From: Paracoccus zeaxanthinifaciens ATCC 21588
GTDB lineage: Bacteria > Pseudomonadota > Alphaproteobacteria > Rhodobacterales > Rhodobacteraceae
Direction of reading: 5' to 3'
Assembly (NCBI RefSeq): GCF_000420145.1
Contig: NZ_ATUJ01000011.1
Location: forward strand, 1 to 64,000
Length of the DNA: 64,000 nucleotides
In this document: piece after piece, positions 9,328 to 18,121 of the stretch
Layout of the letters: the number at the start of each line of letters is the position of its first letter
Numbering within the stretch: position 1 is the first letter of the stretch
The notes under the pieces: model-generated
Told to the model about the DNA's origin: nothing
Databases searched by the model: none
Seen by the model: the letters and a program-made list of their open reading frames with translations, nothing else
Made by a program: the position numbers and the translations under genes

Positions 9328-10041
9328 TCAGACCGCGCTTGTCTGGTTCACGCGCCGCGACAGCGCCTCGTGGCTCTCGACCCGCTCGGAATAGCGGTCG
9401 ACAAGGTGGTCCTTGATGTCCCGCGTCAGGAGGGTGAAGCGGACCAGTTCTTCTATGACATCGACGATCCGGTCGTAATAGGGCGAGGGCTTCATGCGCC
9501 CCGCATCGTCGAACTCGTTCCACGCCTTGGCGACCGAGGACTGGTTCGGGATCGTCAGCAGCCGCATCCACCGCCCGAGGATCCGCATCTGGTTCACGGT
9601 GTTGAAGCTCTGGCTGCCGCCGCAGACCTGCATGACGGCCAGCGTCTTGCCCTGCGTCGGGCGCACGCCGCCAAGCGACAGCGGGATCCAGTCGATCTGG
9701 TTCTTCATGACGCCCGTCATCGCCCCGTGCCGTTCGGGCGAGGACCAGACCATGGCCTCGGACCAGGTCACCAGCTCGCGCAGCTCGGCCACCTTGGGGT
9801 GATCGTCGGCGGTCGCGTCGGCCATCGGCAGGTCGCGCGGATCGAAGAACCGCGTCTCGGCGCCAAGGGCGTTCAGGATGCGCGCGGCCTCCTCGGCCGA
9901 CAGCCGGGAAAAGCTGCGTTCGCGCAACGAGCCATAGAGCAGCAGGACACGCGGCGCGTGGGTGCTGCGGGTCGCGGGAAACAGCGCCTCGGGATCGGGC
10001 GTGCGAAAGCTTGCGGGCGACAGGTTCGGCAGGTCAGTCAA
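9328..10041 (-). CDS. arsH: arsenical resistance NADPH-dependent flavin reductase ArsH
   Basis: ArsH is an FMN-binding NADPH oxidoreductase that oxidises trivalent organoarsenicals. The protein (237 aa, family usual) has [15 protein letters not shown], the flavodoxin-like phosphate-binding loop, and [21 protein letters not shown], the most conserved ArsH block. The start is TTG at 10041, overlapping the arsC stop by 8 bp with AAGGGGG about 6 nt upstream. It is the last gene of arsR-acr3-arsC-arsH. Confidence 0.93.
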   Translation of the reverse strand: MTDLPNLSPASFRTPDPEALFPATRSTHAPRVLLLYGSLRERSFSRLSAEEAARILNALGAETRFFDPRDLPMADATADDHPKVAELRELVTWSEAMVWSSPERHGAMTGVMKNQIDWIPLSLGGVRPTQGKTLAVMQVCGGSQSFNTVNQMRILGRWMRLLTIPNQSSVAKAWNEFDDAGRMKPSPYYDRIVDVIEELVRFTLLTRDIKDHLVDRYSERVESHEALSRRVNQTSAV

Positions 10042-10453
10042 CGACTTCCCCCTTCTCGTTCAGGATCATCTGGCCGTCCTCCTTGAACAGCGGCCCCTCG
10101 GGGCGGCGGTCCAGCAGGGGCAGCACGGTTTCGGACGGACGGCACAGCCGCACCCCCGTGGCCGAGGCGACGATGGGCCGGTTCACAAGCACCGGATGCT
10201 CCAGCATCGCAGACAGGATCGTTTCGTCATCGACAGCTTCGTCCAGCAGGCCCAGCTCGGCTGCGGGCGATCTGGTGGTGCGCAGCGCCTCGCGCGGGGT
10301 CAGGCCGGCCGCGGCGAACAACGCCAGAAGCTGCGGGCGGGTCCAGCCCGTATCCAGATAGGGGATGACGACCGGATCCGCACCCGACGCCCGGATGATG
10401 GCCAGGACGTTGCGCGAGGTGCCGCAACCGGGATTGTGGTGAATGACTATCAT
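10034..10453 (-). CDS. arsC: arsenate reductase (glutaredoxin-dependent)
   Basis: This 139-aa protein matches plasmid R773-type ArsC (about 140 aa), which reduces arsenate with glutathione and glutaredoxin. The N-terminus has the active-site stretch [14 protein letters not shown] with catalytic Cys. Further landmarks are [24 protein letters not shown] (conserved substrate arginines) and [15 protein letters not shown]. The ATG overlaps the acr3 stop (ATGA). Confidence 0.95.
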   Translation of the reverse strand: MIVIHHNPGCGTSRNVLAIIRASGADPVVIPYLDTGWTRPQLLALFAAAGLTPREALRTTRSPAAELGLLDEAVDDETILSAMLEHPVLVNRPIVASATGVRLCRPSETVLPLLDRRPEGPLFKEDGQMILNEKGEVVD

Positions 10454-11511
10454 TTCCGATCCCCCGTGAAGTTGTTGCGCGTCCGGTTTGCGAAGGCGAC
10501 CAGCGTCAGCATGACCGGCACCTCGACCAGCACGCCGACGACCGTCGCCAGCGCCGCCCCCGAATTCAGCCCGAACAGGCTGATCGCGACAGCGACCGCC
10601 AGTTCGAAGAAGTTCGACGTCCCGATCATGGCGCAGGGGGCCGCGATCCGGTGCGGCACCCGCATCAGCCAGGCCGCCCCGTATCCAAGCGCGAAGATCA
10701 GATAGCTCTGGACCACGATCGGCACGGCGATCAGCAGGATCACCGTCGGGCGCGCCAGGATGACGCCACCCTGCAGCGCAAAGAGGATTGCCACCGTCAC
10801 GACCAGCCCGATGATCGACCAGGGCTTGATGCGTTGGGAAAACGCCTCGATCGCCTGCTGGCTGCCCAACATCCGGCGCGTCAGCAGCCCGGCGGCCAGC
10901 GGCAGCACGACATAGAGGATCGTCGCCAGCACCAGCGTCTGCCAGGGCACCGAGATCTCGGTCGCGCCCAGCAGCAGCGCGACGATGGGCGCGAAGGCCA
11001 CGACCATGATCAGGTCGTTCACCGAGACCTGCACCAGCGTATAGGTCGCATCGCCCCGCGTCAGCTGCGACCATACGAAGACCATCGCGGTGCAGGGTGC
11101 GGCGCCCAGCAGGATCAGGCCCGCGATATATTGCTGCGCATCCTCGGGGGCGATCCAGGGGGCAAAGACGTGATCGAAGAACAGCACGGCCAGCAGCGCC
11201 ATGGTGAAGGGCTTGATCAGCCAGTTCACCGCCAGCGTGATCAGCAGCCCGCGCGGCTGTCGCGCGACCCCGGCGACCGCGCCGAAATCGACATTCACCA
11301 TCATGGGATAGACCATCGCCCAGATCAGCACGGCGACGACCAGGTTGATCGATGCGATCTCGGCGCCCGCGATGGCGCCGACGACGCCCGGCGCCACGGC
11401 ACCCAGGGCGATGCCCCCTGTCATCGCCAGCGCGACCCACAGGGTCAGCCAGCGTTCGAACGGTCCGAGGGCCCCGCCCTCGTGTGCAGTCATGTCGGTC
11501 ATCGGCAGCAT
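10450..11511 (-). CDS. acr3: ACR3-family arsenite efflux transporter
   Basis: A 353-aa membrane protein with about ten helices, expelling arsenite at the inner membrane. ACR3 signatures visible are [41 protein letters not shown] (containing the essential Cys) and [29 protein letters not shown]. Three in-frame ATGs (11511, 11502, 11493) are possible; the first is reported. It lies 27 bp downstream of arsR. It is distinct from the unrelated ArsB pump. Confidence 0.93.
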   Translation of the reverse strand: MLPMTDMTAHEGGALGPFERWLTLWVALAMTGGIALGAVAPGVVGAIAGAEIASINLVVAVLIWAMVYPMMVNVDFGAVAGVARQPRGLLITLAVNWLIKPFTMALLAVLFFDHVFAPWIAPEDAQQYIAGLILLGAAPCTAMVFVWSQLTRGDATYTLVQVSVNDLIMVVAFAPIVALLLGATEISVPWQTLVLATILYVVLPLAAGLLTRRMLGSQQAIEAFSQRIKPWSIIGLVVTVAILFALQGGVILARPTVILLIAVPIVVQSYLIFALGYGAAWLMRVPHRIAAPCAMIGTSNFFELAVAVAISLFGLNSGAALATVVGVLVEVPVMLTLVAFANRTRNNFTGDRK

Positions 11512-11538
11512 GGCCCTTCGGTCAAGGATGTCGTTCGG

Positions 11539-11871
11539 TCAGCACTCGCACGCGATCTGGTCCAGGATCGGCTGGCACAACTCTGCCCGTCCGCCGCAAC
11601 AGTCGCGCAACAGGAAGCCCAGCAGCGCGGTCATCGTCGCCATCTCGGCGAAATAGCGGATCGAGCGGCCCTCGCGCGTCGAACGCACCAGCCCTGCATG
11701 GGACAGCAGCGTCAGGTTGTTCGACAGCGTGTTCGGGCGGATCTGCAGCGCCTGCGCGATCTCGCCCGCAGCCATCCCTTCGGGGCCCGCCTGCACGAGG
11801 CAGCGGAACACGTCCAGCCGGATGTCATGTGCCAGGGCCGAAAGGGTATCGAGGGCGCGATTCTTTTCCAT
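11539..11871 (-). CDS. arsR: ArsR-family metalloregulator
   Basis: A 110-aa winged-helix repressor (family 95-120 aa) with helix-turn-helix MAAGEIAQALQIRPNTLSNNLTLLSHAGLVRSTREGRSIRY. Cys residues near the C-terminus (LLRDCCGGRAELCQ and a terminal CEC) could bind As(III); this placement differs from the ELCVCDL site of R773 ArsR and resembles C-terminal-site members. It leads the operon and probably represses it through the palindrome directly upstream. Confidence 0.9.
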   Translation of the reverse strand: MEKNRALDTLSALAHDIRLDVFRCLVQAGPEGMAAGEIAQALQIRPNTLSNNLTLLSHAGLVRSTREGRSIRYFAEMATMTALLGFLLRDCCGGRAELCQPILDQIACEC

Positions 11872-11891
11872 ATTTCATGTTTAATGGAAAT
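11872..11891 (-). promoter_or_regulatory. putative ArsR operator
   Basis: An imperfect inverted repeat, ATTTCAT at 11872-11878 and ATGGAAAT at 11884-11891 with a 5-nt centre, lies immediately upstream of the arsR start in AT-rich DNA. Position and symmetry fit ArsR autoregulation. This is inferred, not matched to a defined consensus. Confidence 0.45.
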
Positions 11892-11917
11892 AAAATGTAG
11901 CAACAACCTACGAAAAA

Positions 11918-11941
11918 CGCCCGCCGGTGTTCCGGCGGGCG
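11918..11941 (-). terminator. lon terminator
   Basis: A perfect 10-bp stem (CGCCCGCCGG at 11918-11927, CCGGCGGGCG at 11932-11941) with a TGTT loop lies 24 bp after the lon stop. Read leftward it is followed by TTTTT. Confidence 0.85.
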
Positions 11942-11965
11942 CTTCGATGGTCATTCGGCAGGCGA

Positions 11966-14383
11966 TCAGTGGGCGACGGCGCCGCCCGATCCCTTGCCCT
12001 CGTTCTGGCGCGCAAGGCGGGCAGCCTCGGCGGCTTCCTCGGCGGCCTCGTCCCATTCGACGGCGACCGGCATGCGGACCAGCGCGTGGCGCAGGACGTC
12101 GCGGACATGGCTGACCGGGATGATGGTCAAGCCTTCCTTCACGTTCTCGGGGATTTCCACCAGGTCCTTGGCGTTATCCTCGGGGATCAGCACGGTCTTG
12201 ATGCCGCCGCGCAATGCGGCCAGCAGCTTCTCCTTCAGGCCGCCGATCGCCAGCACGTTGCCGCGCAGCGTGACCTCGCCGGTCATGGCGACGTCCTTGC
12301 GGACTGGGATGCCCGTCATCACCGACACGACCGAGGTCACCATCGCGATGCCTGCCGACGGCCCGTCCTTGGGCGTCGCGCCTTCGGGAACGTGGACGTG
12401 AATGTCCCGCTTGTCGAATTCCGGCGGCTTGACCCCGATCTCGGGCGAGATCGAGCGCACGAAGCTGGAGGCCGCGTCGATCGATTCCTTCATCACGTCG
12501 CCAAGCTTGCCCGTGGTCTTCATCCGACCCTTGCCCGGCAGCTTCAGCGCCTCGATCTGCAGCAGGTCCCCCCCGACCGAGGTCCAGGCAAGGCCCGTCA
12601 CCACGCCGACCTGATCCTCCTTCTCGGCCAGGCCATAGCGGAAGCGGCGGACGCCCAGATATTCCTCGGCCTTCTCGGGCGTGACCTCGACGGACTTGAC
12701 CTGACCCTTCATGATCTCGGTCACGGCCTTGCGGGCCAGCTTCGCGATCTCGCGTTCAAGGGACCGGACGCCTGCCTCGCGGGTATAGTACCGGATGACA
12801 TGGGTCAGCGCCTCGTCGGTGACGCTGAATTCGCCCTTGCGCAGGCCGTTGGCCTTGATCTGCTTGTCCAGCAGGTGACCGCGCGCGATCTCGCGCTTCT
12901 CGTCCTCGGTGTAACCCGACAGGCCGATCACCTCCATCCGGTCCAGAAGCGGCCCCGGCATGTTGTAGCTGTTGGCCGTGGTCACGAACATCACGTTCGA
13001 CAGGTCGTATTCCACTTCCAGATAGTGGTCCACGAAGGTCGAGTTCTGTTCGGGGTCCAGCACCTCCAGCATCGCCGAAGCCGGATCGCCGCGGAAGTCC
13101 TGACCCATCTTGTCGATCTCGTCCAGCAGGATCAGCGGGTTCGTCGTCTTGGCCTTCTTCAGCGCCTGGATGATCTTGCCCGGCATCGAGCCGATATAGG
13201 TCCGGCGGTGGCCGCGGATCTCGGATTCGTCACGCACGCCGCCAAGGCTGATGCGGATGAATTCGCGCCCCGTCGCCTTGGCGATCGAGCGACCAAGCGA
13301 GGTCTTGCCCACGCCCGGAGGACCGACCAGCGTCAGGATCGGGCCCTTCAGCTTCTGGCTGCGCGCCTGCACGGCCAGGTATTCGACGATGCGCTCCTTG
13401 ACCTTGTCCAGACCATAGTGATCGGCGTCCAGAATGGCCTCGGCCTTGCCCAGGTCCTTCTTGGTGCGCGACTTCACGCCCCAGGGCAGCGCCAGCAGCC
13501 AATCCAGATAGTTCCGGCTGACGGTCGCTTCCGCCGACATGGGCGACATGGATTTCAGCTTCTTCAGCTCGGCCTCGGCCTTTTCGCGGGCTTCCTTGCT
13601 GAACTTGGTCTTCTCGATCTTCTCTTCCAGCTCGTCCAGCTCGTTCTGGCCGTCCTCGCCGTCGCCAAGCTCCTTCTGAATGGCCTTCATCTGCTCATTC
13701 AGGTAGTACTCGCGCTGCGTCTTCTCCATCTGGGTCTTGACGCGGGACTTGATCTTCTTCTCGACCTGCAGGACCGACATCTCGCCCTGCATCTGGCCGA
13801 AGATCTTCTCCAGCCGCTCGGCGATGCTGAGCGTGTCCAGCAATTCCTGCTTGCGATCCAGATCGACGCCCAGATGGCCCGCGACCAGGTCGGCCAGCTT
13901 GCCCGGCTCGGTCGTCTCGGACACGGTGGACACGACCTCGTCGGGGATGTTCTTGCGCACCTTCACGTAACGCTCGAATTCCTCCGAGACGGTGCGGACC
14001 AGCGCGACCACGGTGGATTCGTCGCCAAGGCTCTCTTCCAGGGTCTCGGCGGTCGCCTCGAAATGTTCGGGATTCGGGACATAGCCGGTGATGGACACGC
14101 GCTCGCGCCCCTCGACCAGCACCTTCACGGTCCCGTCGGGCAGCTTCAGCAGCTGCAGAACGTTGGCCAGCACGCCCGTGCGATAGATGCCGTCCTCGGT
14201 CGGCTCATCGACCGAGGCGTCCTTCTGGGCCGCCAGCAGGATCGGGCTGTCCGATTCCATGACCGCTTCCAATGCGCGCACCGATTTGTCGCGCCCCACG
14301 AACAGCGGCACGATCATATGCGGGAACACGACGATGTCCCGAAGGGGCAGCACCGGGTAGGTCTGGGTGGTGAATTCCGTCAT
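11966..14383 (-). CDS. lon: ATP-dependent protease La (Lon)
   Basis: An 805-aa cytoplasmic AAA+ serine protease of normal length for alphaproteobacterial Lon. In order: LonB substrate-binding N-domain (residues 1-210, starting [24 protein letters not shown]), AAA+ module with Walker [12 protein letters not shown] and Walker [10 protein letters not shown], and C-terminal protease domain with [11 protein letters not shown] (catalytic Ser) and a downstream Lys. It is monocistronic, with its own terminator. It degrades damaged and regulatory proteins. Confidence 0.98.
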   Translation of the reverse strand: MTEFTTQTYPVLPLRDIVVFPHMIVPLFVGRDKSVRALEAVMESDSPILLAAQKDASVDEPTEDGIYRTGVLANVLQLLKLPDGTVKVLVEGRERVSITGYVPNPEHFEATAETLEESLGDESTVVALVRTVSEEFERYVKVRKNIPDEVVSTVSETTEPGKLADLVAGHLGVDLDRKQELLDTLSIAERLEKIFGQMQGEMSVLQVEKKIKSRVKTQMEKTQREYYLNEQMKAIQKELGDGEDGQNELDELEEKIEKTKFSKEAREKAEAELKKLKSMSPMSAEATVSRNYLDWLLALPWGVKSRTKKDLGKAEAILDADHYGLDKVKERIVEYLAVQARSQKLKGPILTLVGPPGVGKTSLGRSIAKATGREFIRISLGGVRDESEIRGHRRTYIGSMPGKIIQALKKAKTTNPLILLDEIDKMGQDFRGDPASAMLEVLDPEQNSTFVDHYLEVEYDLSNVMFVTTANSYNMPGPLLDRMEVIGLSGYTEDEKREIARGHLLDKQIKANGLRKGEFSVTDEALTHVIRYYTREAGVRSLEREIAKLARKAVTEIMKGQVKSVEVTPEKAEEYLGVRRFRYGLAEKEDQVGVVTGLAWTSVGGDLLQIEALKLPGKGRMKTTGKLGDVMKESIDAASSFVRSISPEIGVKPPEFDKRDIHVHVPEGATPKDGPSAGIAMVTSVVSVMTGIPVRKDVAMTGEVTLRGNVLAIGGLKEKLLAALRGGIKTVLIPEDNAKDLVEIPENVKEGLTIIPVSHVRDVLRHALVRMPVAVEWDEAAEEAAEAARLARQNEGKGSGGAVAH

Positions 14384-14507
14384 GTCAGTTCCTTTCTGCC
14401 CGAAGCCGTGGCCCCGTCATGGCAACGCACGGCCCCTGCTGGCAGTCAATCTAGGCCGCGCGGGGGGCGCGTTCAATGGGATGCCAAGAATCCGAGCTAT
14501 CGTCCGA

Positions 14508-15860
14508 TCAGCGCGGGATCACGATCTCGGCACGCAGGCCGCCCAGCCGCGGGCCGCGCCCAAGGCGCAGCTGGCCGCCATGCGCGCGCGCCACGTCGCC
14601 CGCGATGGCCAGCCCCAGCCCCGCCCCCTGCGCGCTGTTGCGGTTGCGCGCGGGGTCCAGTCGCGTGAAGGGGCGCATCGCGGTCTCGATGCTGTCCTCG
14701 GGGATGCCGGGGCCGTCATCCTCGACCCCGATGCGCAGGCTGCGCGGACCAAGCGCCACGTCCAGCTCGGCCCGCCTGCCATAGCGGACCGCGTTGCCGA
14801 TGAGGTTCTCGATCGACCGGCGCAGCATGTCGGCGCGGAAGGTCGCAAGCCCCTCAGGGTCGCCCTCGAAGCTGCGCAGCTCGACCGCCTGCCCCGCCCT
14901 CTGGGCATCCGCGACGATGGCGTCGATGAACTCGGCCACCTGCGCGGGCCGGGGCGGGCTTTCCTGCGCGTCGTCGCGGGCATAGTCGAGGAACCCGTCC
15001 ACCATGCGGTTCATCTCGGCGATGTCGGCCTCCATCGCGGCGATCTCGTCGGGTTCGGGCGGCAGGTCCGGCGACAGCACCGACAGGCCCAGCCGCAGCC
15101 GCGTCAGGGGCGTGCGCAGGTCGTGGCTGATGCCCGACATCATCAGCTTGCGCTGCTCGTTCTGCCGTTCCAGCCGGTTGCGCATGTCAAGGAAAGCCGT
15201 GCCCGCGCTGCGGATCTCGACCGCGCCCTGGGGGCGATAGGCGACCATGCGGCCCTTGCCGTATTCCTCGGCGGCATGGGCCAGCCTGCGGATCGGGCGC
15301 AGCTGGTTGCGCAGGAAGATCGTCGCGATCCCCGTCATCAGAAGCGAGGTGAAGATCATCAGCACCAGCAGCTGGTGCGGGTTGGACGCGCTGACCCGCC
15401 GGCGATCGAAGCCCAGCTGATAGGTCCCGAAGGTCCCCTCCAGCGCCACCTCGACCCGCTTGTCGTTGCTGGCCAGATCGACCGAGACGATGTTGGGCAG
15501 CCGCTCTCGCAGGACCTCGATCACGACCCGCCCCGAGAAGTCGTAGAAGAGGCGGCTGTCGCGGGGGGCGGGATCGACCGGCAGGCGCAGCGTCACGCCC
15601 AGGGGGTCCGCGACCGACCGCCCCGCCACGCGCGCGGCCTGCGGCTCGGTCATGTACTGCATGCGCGACGACACGAAGGCCACCTCTCGGGCCATGCTGT
15701 CGGTCATCTGCCGCGTCACGCCGTCGAAATGGCGCTGCAGGAACATCACGCTGACCACCAGCGTGACGACCACGACCGGCAGGAACAGGATCAGCGCGGC
15801 CCGCGCATAGAGCCCGCGCGGCAAAAAGGTCTTGAGCGGCTTGTCGGCTGCAATCGCCAT
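14508..15860 (-). CDS. EnvZ/OmpR-type sensor histidine kinase
   Basis: A 450-aa inner-membrane kinase with two helices (about residues 17-40 and 165-184) flanking a periplasmic sensor of roughly 120 aa, a HAMP segment, a DHp domain with phospho-acceptor H246 in SGISHDLRTPLTRLRLGLS, and an ATPase domain with N box NLIGNAVRYG, DDGPGIP and GAGLGLAIAGDVARAHGG. The ATG at 15860 (GGGG about 5 nt upstream) is preferred over a GTG six bases earlier. No response regulator is adjacent, so its partner lies elsewhere. Confidence 0.92.
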   Translation of the reverse strand: MAIAADKPLKTFLPRGLYARAALILFLPVVVVTLVVSVMFLQRHFDGVTRQMTDSMAREVAFVSSRMQYMTEPQAARVAGRSVADPLGVTLRLPVDPAPRDSRLFYDFSGRVVIEVLRERLPNIVSVDLASNDKRVEVALEGTFGTYQLGFDRRRVSASNPHQLLVLMIFTSLLMTGIATIFLRNQLRPIRRLAHAAEEYGKGRMVAYRPQGAVEIRSAGTAFLDMRNRLERQNEQRKLMMSGISHDLRTPLTRLRLGLSVLSPDLPPEPDEIAAMEADIAEMNRMVDGFLDYARDDAQESPPRPAQVAEFIDAIVADAQRAGQAVELRSFEGDPEGLATFRADMLRRSIENLIGNAVRYGRRAELDVALGPRSLRIGVEDDGPGIPEDSIETAMRPFTRLDPARNRNSAQGAGLGLAIAGDVARAHGGQLRLGRGPRLGGLRAEIVIPR

Positions 15861-15895
15861 TGGCACCCCCGGTTCGGCGCGGCTAGGCTAGCGCG

Positions 15896-16759
15896 ATGGA
15901 CCAGCCCGTGAAAGAGCCGCTGCGCATCCTTGCGCCAAACCCCTCGCCCCTGACCGGGCCGGGAACCACGACCTTCCTGATCGGGCGGGATCACGTCGCG
16001 GTCATCGACCCCGGCCCCGACGATCCCGACCATATCGAGGCGGTGGCCCGCGCGGGCCGCGACCGGATCGGGCACATCCTGGTGACGCATGCCCATCGCG
16101 ACCACAGCGCGGGCGCGGCCCGGCTGGCGCGACTGACCGGGGCCGAGGTCCTGGCCTTCGGCACCGCGACCGAGGGACGCTCTCCCGTGATGCAGCGCCT
16201 TGCGGCGACCGGGCTTCTCAGCGGCGGCGAGGGGCTGGACGAGGACTTCGTTCCCGACCGTCGCCTGCGCGACGGAGAACAGGTCAGCACCCCCGACTGG
16301 ACGCTGACCGCGCTGCACATGCCGGGCCACGCGGCGGGGCATCTGTGCTTCGCCTGGGGCGATACGGTCTTCTGCGGCGATCTGGTGATGGGCTGGTCGT
16401 CGACGCTGATCTCTCCGCCGGACGGCGATCTGGGCGATTATTTCCGCTCGCTCGACCGGCTGGGTCAGATGGGCGCGCGGCGCTTGCTGCCGACCCATGG
16501 CGACGCGATCGAGGCCCCTGCCCCGCGCCTGGCCGAGCTGGCCCGCCACCGCCGCCAACGCAGCCGCCAGATCATCGCGGCCCTGCGCGAGGGCGGCGAT
16601 TCCGCCGAGGGCCTCGCGCGGCGCATCTACGACATTCCCGACCACCTTCTTCCCGCGGCCGAGCGCAACGTGCTGGCCCATCTGATCGCGCTGCACCATG
16701 TCGGAGCCGTTGAAACGCAAGGGGAAATCGCCCGCGACAGTTTTTTTGCGATGTCGTGA
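15896..16759 (+). CDS. MBL-fold metallo-hydrolase (LACTB2-like)
   Basis: A 287-aa protein with the metallo-beta-lactamase zinc motif THAHRDHSAGAARL, later metal ligands in MPGHAAGHLCF and CGDLVMG, and LLPTHGD. The C-terminal winged-helix-like tail (residues 225-280) and overall length match the LACTB2/endoribonuclease-like subgroup. The substrate is unknown. It is divergent from the histidine kinase with 35 bp between starts, and its last codons form part of a terminator hairpin. Confidence 0.85.
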   Translation: MDQPVKEPLRILAPNPSPLTGPGTTTFLIGRDHVAVIDPGPDDPDHIEAVARAGRDRIGHILVTHAHRDHSAGAARLARLTGAEVLAFGTATEGRSPVMQRLAATGLLSGGEGLDEDFVPDRRLRDGEQVSTPDWTLTALHMPGHAAGHLCFAWGDTVFCGDLVMGWSSTLISPPDGDLGDYFRSLDRLGQMGARRLLPTHGDAIEAPAPRLAELARHRRQRSRQIIAALREGGDSAEGLARRIYDIPDHLLPAAERNVLAHLIALHHVGAVETQGEIARDSFFAMS

Positions 16760-16772
16760 AAAAACTGTCGCG
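16733..16772 (+). terminator. terminator overlapping the MBL-fold gene's stop
   Basis: A long stem (CGCGACAGTTTTTT at 16733-16746, AAAAAACTGTCGCG at 16759-16772; 14 bp) encloses the stop codon of the MBL-fold gene. It lies 48 bp before tRNA-Asn. A-T pairs fill the upper half of the stem, so it may work in either direction. Confidence 0.65.
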
Positions 16773-16819
16773 CCCCCTCTGGACAGCCCCGGCCACTATG
16801 GCTATACCCCGCCTCGTGT

Positions 16820-16894
16820 TCCGGCGTAGCTCAGCGGTAGAGCAGTTGACTGTTAATCAATTGGTCGTAGGTTCGATCCCTACCGCCGGAGCCA
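16820..16894 (+). tRNA. tRNA-Asn(GTT)
   Basis: The cloverleaf is complete: acceptor TCCGGCG with CGCCGGA, D-arm GCTC/GAGC, anticodon loop CTGTTAA (anticodon GTT), TTCGATC T-loop, discriminator G and encoded CCA. Its 3' half is the integration target of the adjacent element, which restores an intact gene. Confidence 0.96.
16849..16894 (+). repeat. attL: 46-bp direct repeat within tRNA-Asn
   Basis: This is the 3' part of tRNA-Asn from the anticodon stem through CCA. It recurs at 27997-28042 with a single difference (C at 16858, T at 28006). Confidence 0.93.
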
Positions 16895-17211
16895 AAAAAT
16901 CTAAATAAAATCAGAGGCATAGGCAGTAGGTCGCTTCAGGCGGACTCTCGCCTTTTGGTCTGAATCGCCACGGAGTCGCCACGGCGCCAAAATTCGCCGC
17001 TATCTGCGCAGATCACGCCTAAGCCAGAGTCAGGCGTGGTCCTTATGCCGCTAACGAGGCCATGACGTCGGTCAACAGCATCAAACCGGGATGCAGCGCG
17101 CCGATTGCGACGAAAAACTTGACGATTGCGTGGCACAAACACCATCTATAAAGAAACTATGCTAGGATGTGGGTAAGCTGTGGACAACTTCCCCACGAAT
17201 TGGAGGACAAC
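16895..17211. other. left-end noncoding DNA of the element
   Basis: 317 bp between the left att and the Panacea gene. It contains one copy of a 23-bp terminal repeat at 16962-16984. A 69-codon leftward frame at 16936-17145 overlaps that repeat and is probably not a gene. The segment presumably also holds the promoter of the Panacea pair (AT-rich around 17140-17165). Confidence 0.5.
16962..16984 (+). repeat. 23-bp terminal repeat, left copy
   Basis: GAATCGCCAC, one base, GAGTCGCCAC, then two bases. It recurs at 27858-27880 with only two differences. Internally it is two near-copies of TCGCCACSG. One copy just inside each att site fits arm-type binding sites for the integrase or an excisionase. 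Confidence 0.7.
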
Positions 17212-17754
17212 ATGACTGCTAGTTCTGCCCCGACATCGGCGGCGGCTGTGGCCAACGCCTTCCTAGACCTTCAAGCCGCAGACGCTGGAAACTTCCCGCG
17301 CATCGACCAGATGAAGCTATACAAGCTTGTGTACTACGCGCAGGCTTGGTGGCTCGCCCAGAATGATTCTCCTCTTTTCGAGGAGGATCTATTCGCGTGG
17401 CCGTGGGGTCCCGTTGTCAAAGAGCTTTACGGTGACTTCAAGTCTGCCGGACGCGGCCCGATCACAGGCCAACGCGCGACAAGGCTTGTGAAGAACGGCC
17501 CAAATTTCTTCGATTTCCGAATGGCGGAACCCGCCAGGCCGGAGGGCGATGTAGCGAATTTCCTCAAAGAAATTTGGGAAGTTCACAAGCCCTATACCGG
17601 GATTGCACTGTCCAACGCGACCCACGCACCCAGGGAGCCTTGGACCATCATCAAAGACCTTCGCGGCGGCGACCTCTCGGACAAGCCGCTTATTCCCATC
17701 GAAGTTATTCGAGACGTTTTCAAGGCTAAGATTGACGGTGCAAGAACCAACTAA
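17212..17754 (+). CDS. Panacea-domain (DUF4065) antitoxin candidate
   Basis: A 180-aa cytoplasmic protein with DUF4065/Panacea hallmarks: DQMKLYKLVYYAQAWWLA, LFEEDLFAWPWGPVVKELY and the C-terminal TGIALSNATHAPREPW. In PanA-PanT systems this domain neutralises very diverse toxins encoded beside it. The ATG at 17212 has GGAGG 5 nt upstream. The next gene starts inside its 3' end, the usual close coupling of such pairs. The gene is AT-richer than the chromosome around it. Confidence 0.85.
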   Translation: MTASSAPTSAAAVANAFLDLQAADAGNFPRIDQMKLYKLVYYAQAWWLAQNDSPLFEEDLFAWPWGPVVKELYGDFKSAGRGPITGQRATRLVKNGPNFFDFRMAEPARPEGDVANFLKEIWEVHKPYTGIALSNATHAPREPWTIIKDLRGGDLSDKPLIPIEVIRDVFKAKIDGARTN

Positions 17755-18097
17755 ACACAAGCCGCCGGTTGTTTTACCACCGGCGGCAGTCAACTCTGAA
17801 GACCCTGACAAATATACCCAGACGGGGCCGCTATTCATTCCGAACGGCGCGCCGCATCAGGTTTTCCGGTTCTGCCGCTGGGGTATCGAGTATGGGACCG
17901 ACGACAAAGGTCACGCCGCCTCCATCATCCTTTCCGTCTCTCTATTGCTTCTTCTACTATTCCTGTTTGGTGTTGGCGCATTCGCTGATCGCCCTTGGAT
18001 TTCGGATGCTCTGAAGATTATTGGCACCGCATTTACATTCACTGCGGGTGTAGCCATCGGCAAAGGGTCCGAGGCGAGTAAGAAAAAGGATGAGTGA
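17738..18097 (+). CDS. small membrane protein, candidate Panacea-associated toxin
   Basis: A 119-aa protein from a GTG overlapping the last 17 bp of the Panacea gene. It has a polar N-terminus (residues 1-60), a very hydrophobic helix at about 62-81 (IILSVSLLLLLLFLFGVG), a second at about 91-108, and a basic tail KKKDE. No enzyme motif is seen. Membrane proteins are a common toxin class paired with Panacea antitoxins, and the position fits that role. Toxicity is inferred from context only. The frame is open upstream, but that part lies inside the Panacea gene. Confidence 0.6.
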   Translation: MQEPTKHKPPVVLPPAAVNSEDPDKYTQTGPLFIPNGAPHQVFRFCRWGIEYGTDDKGHAASIILSVSLLLLLLFLFGVGAFADRPWISDALKIIGTAFTFTAGVAIGKGSEASKKKDE

Positions 18098-18121
18098 TCC
18101 GCCGGAAATCAGGCGGGGTGA

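Noticed and set aside
16936..17145. A 69-codon leftward gene inside the element's left end
   Set aside because: It overlaps the 23-bp terminal repeat, has no convincing ribosome site and no recognisable domain.
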